The translations under genes and the position numbers were made by a program. A stretch of DNA of 18,676 nucleotides from CAZEPJ01 sp964514105 (GTDB lineage: Bacteria > Desulfobacterota > Desulfocorpusculales > Desulfocorpusculum): positions 1-18,676 of the forward strand of contig CAZEPJ010000083.1 of assembly GCA_964514105.1 (NCBI GenBank). Direction: 5' to 3'. Each line of letters starts with the position of its first letter. Within the stretch, counting starts at the first letter, position 1. A model generated the notes under the pieces. The model made no database searches and was not told where the DNA came from. It saw nothing but the letters and a program-made list of their open reading frames with translations. Below, in pieces: positions 16,985 to 18,676 of this stretch.

Positions 16985-17392
16985 CTCACCCCACCTGCCC
17001 CAACGGGCCCCACGACGACCAACCCGGTCAGCAAACATGACGCGAAAAACCGATGCCCCTTCACCACCTTCCACTCCGTCAACCCTGCGGCCCTCGATGC
17101 CGCACATTTTCCCCTCGGCCGGGCGAAGCGACCCGCCCCCTTTCATTTTCACAATTCCGGGGACCCGCCTGCGCAGGGGCGCCTCTATGATAGCATCCGC
17201 GGCCGACGGACTCTCGTTTTCGCCGTGCGGTATTGCCCAAGAAGAGGCGTGCGTCCACGGGGGTCGACATTCGTCCTTTGCCGCGGTACCTTCTCGGGAG
17301 GGGTTTCCGCATCCACTGCGAATCCCTCAGGGAGACGGGGGCGCCGTGCCTGGCCGTTGGGGCTAGCTCCCGAGGGAGAAACGGGAGGACCA
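16985..17392. other. Gap of about 400 bp upstream of two divergent genes
   Basis: No convincing gene was seen between the DUF4174 start and the M20 peptidase start. The only promoter-like item is, on the minus strand, TGCTATCAT at 17195-17187, an extended -10 (TGn plus TATCAT, five of six), which could serve the DUF4174 gene with a long leader; no good -35 is present. A 10-bp perfect palindrome CCTGCGCAGG lies at 17168-17177. The plus frame is open from 17225 into the peptidase, but that part shows no family similarity. Confidence 0.35.
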
Positions 17393-18574
17393 ATGAAGGA
17401 TCTGTTGACTCACCTGGATGGGAAGGAATCGGAGATGATCTCGCTGCTCGAGGCGCTCGTGAACATGGACTGCGGAAGCCACGACAAGGCGGGCGTGGAC
17501 CGGGTCGGGGAGATCCTCGCCCGGCGCCTGGCCGCTCTGGACTTCTCGGTTGAGCGCGTCCCCCAGACGGCCCATGGCGACCACATCGTCGGCCGAAAGG
17601 CAGGATCGGGCCACAAGCGCATCCTGTTTCTGGGCCACATGGACACGGTGTTCCCGGCGGGCACCGCCCAGAAGCGGCCCTTCAGGATCGAGGGCGGGCG
17701 GGCGTACGGCCCGGGGGTGCTGGACATGAAGGGGGGGATCGTCTGCCTCCTTTTCGCCCTGGAGGGCCTCAAGGAGACGGATCACCCCTTTTTCAGTGAG
17801 ACGAATCTGGACGTGGTCTTCAACAGCGACGAGGAGATCCTCTCCCCCACGTCCCGGCCCATCATCGAGGAGAGGGCCAAACAGGCTCAGACGGTCTGCG
17901 TCTTCGAGCCCGCCCGGCCTGGCGGAGAGTACGTCATTCGCCGCAAGGGGGTGGCCAAGTACGGGCTGACCGTGAGGGGAAGGGCCGCCCATGCCGGGGC
18001 CCAGCCCGAGGCGGGAAGGAGCGCCATCGGCGAACTGGCCCACAAGATCCTCGCCCTTCACGGGCTCACGGACCTGGAGGTGGGCACCACGGTGAACGTC
18101 GGCGTGATCCGGGGCGGGGAACGCTTTAATGTCGTTGCGGAGCAGGCCCAGGCCGAGATCGACGTGAGGGTCCCGGACCTTCAGGAGGCCGAACGGGTGG
18201 AGGCCTGCCTGAGGAAGATCGCCGAGAGGCAGTCGGTCCCGGATACCTCCTCTGAGCTGACGGGCGGGCTCATCTTTCCACCCATGACCCAGAGCGCGGC
18301 CGGGCGAACCCTCTTCGAGGCGTTGCAGGACGCAGGAAGGGCCGTGGGGTTGGCGGTGAGGGGAATCGCCACGGGCGGCGGGTCCGACGGAAACCACGCG
18401 GCCCAGTACGCCCCCACCCTGGACGGCATGGGGCCTCAGGGAAGCGAGGCCCACAGCGATCGGGAGTTCATCGAACTGCCGACCCTCGTGCAGCGGGCCA
18501 AGGTCACGGCCCTCTTTCTGGCATCGTGGCCCGAGGTCATGGCGCGCATGGAGGAGGGCCCCCGGGGCGGTTAG
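17393..18574 (+). CDS. M20 family metallopeptidase (carboxypeptidase G2 / glutamate carboxypeptidase type)
   Basis: A 393-residue zinc-dependent amidohydrolase that would cleave a C-terminal amino acid or an N-acyl group from a small substrate. The M20 metal and catalytic residues are visible in order: His in LFLGHMDTVFPAG with its catalytic Asp, bridging Asp in YGPGVLDMKGG, the Glu pair in FNSDEEILSP, Glu in CVFEPARPGGEYV, and the last His in GSEAHSDREFIELP. The dimerisation domain lies between (VRGRAAHAGAQPEAGRSAI). The ATG at 17393 is preceded by GGGAGGA at 4-5 nt spacing; upstream in-frame codons to 17225 lack similarity. There is no signal peptide, so it is probably cytoplasmic, unlike secreted Pseudomonas CPG2. 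It is co-directional with the hydroxylase module but separated from it by two minus-strand remnants, so functional linkage is only possible. Confidence 0.93.
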   Translation: MKDLLTHLDGKESEMISLLEALVNMDCGSHDKAGVDRVGEILARRLAALDFSVERVPQTAHGDHIVGRKAGSGHKRILFLGHMDTVFPAGTAQKRPFRIEGGRAYGPGVLDMKGGIVCLLFALEGLKETDHPFFSETNLDVVFNSDEEILSPTSRPIIEERAKQAQTVCVFEPARPGGEYVIRRKGVAKYGLTVRGRAAHAGAQPEAGRSAIGELAHKILALHGLTDLEVGTTVNVGVIRGGERFNVVAEQAQAEIDVRVPDLQEAERVEACLRKIAERQSVPDTSSELTGGLIFPPMTQSAAGRTLFEALQDAGRAVGLAVRGIATGGGSDGNHAAQYAPTLDGMGPQGSEAHSDREFIELPTLVQRAKVTALFLASWPEVMARMEEGPRGG

Positions 18575-18593
18575 CCCCTGCCAAGCCGGACCG

Positions 18594-18676
18594 ATGGAGC
18601 GGATCGAGCGAGGACCGTCCAGGTCCGAGGACAACGGCTATGGCGCGGGGGAGACGGGGTTGGGCTACTTGGGAAA
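18594..18676 (+). CDS. Possible start of a further gene, cut by the window edge
   Basis: An ATG at 18594, 19 bp after the peptidase stop, opens a frame with no stop for the 27 codons to the edge (MERIERGPSRSEDNGYGAGE...). The ribosome-binding sequence is weak (GCCGGACC), and no family is recognisable. In DNA this GC-rich an open stretch of this size is expected by chance, so support is slight. Confidence 0.2.
   Translation, partial: MERIERGPSRSEDNGYGAGETGLGYLG

Noticed and set aside
17225..17392. N-terminal extension of the M20 peptidase by 56 residues
   Set aside because: The extension has no family similarity or signal peptide, while the ATG at 17393 has a good ribosome-binding site and gives the normal family length.

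Overview
The window is GC-rich bacterial chromosome. The recA-recX-alaS core locus, a pilT-type gene, high GC and a branched-chain-type ABC transporter next to a molybdenum hydroxylase fit an anaerobic or facultative member of the former Deltaproteobacteria (Desulfobacterota or a relative). That assignment is an inference from gene content and style; no rRNA is present. I saw no tRNA, rRNA, CRISPR array, transposase or phage gene.

Layout. (1) 1-4835, plus strand: a housekeeping run of recA (3' end only), pilT, recX and alaS, tightly packed, with pilT placed between recA and recX. (2) 4836-5930: no intact gene. It holds a badly decayed minus-strand nitronate monooxygenase pseudogene and a repeat-like, palindrome-rich stretch. 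(3) 5931-7088, minus strand: an intact iron-type alcohol dehydrogenase, divergent from what follows. (4) 7313-12123, plus strand: a complete branched-chain-amino-acid-type (HAAT/Liv) ABC importer in the order binding protein, two ATPases, two permeases, interrupted by a hairpin and by a REP-like palindromic element. (5) 12300-16094, plus strand: four subunits of a xanthine-dehydrogenase-family molybdenum hydroxylase in the order FAD, [2Fe-2S], Mo-large, Mo-medium. The molybdopterin chain is split into two genes, as in Eubacterium barkeri nicotinate dehydrogenase (NdhF, NdhS, NdhL, NdhM). (6) 16095-17392: two broken minus-strand genes, one a DUF4174 gene with one apparent frameshift, the other a remnant that looks like the RidA/CnbZ deaminase superfamily. 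(7) 17393-18574, plus strand: an M20 carboxypeptidase G2-type metallopeptidase. A possible new gene starts at 18594.

How the parts may work together (inference): the importer brings in a small organic substrate, the four-subunit hydroxylase oxidises it at a carbon atom (typically next to a ring nitrogen, or an aldehyde), and the Fe-dependent dehydrogenase and M20 hydrolase may act on related metabolites. The most interesting item is this transporter plus split-hydroxylase module. No other gene of the known nicotinate fermentation pathway is in the window, so the substrate is open. A 22-bp palindrome in the divergent promoter region between the dehydrogenase and the transporter is a good candidate operator, but no regulator gene is present here.

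Decay is concentrated in three minus-strand genes flanking the module, while all housekeeping and module genes read cleanly.
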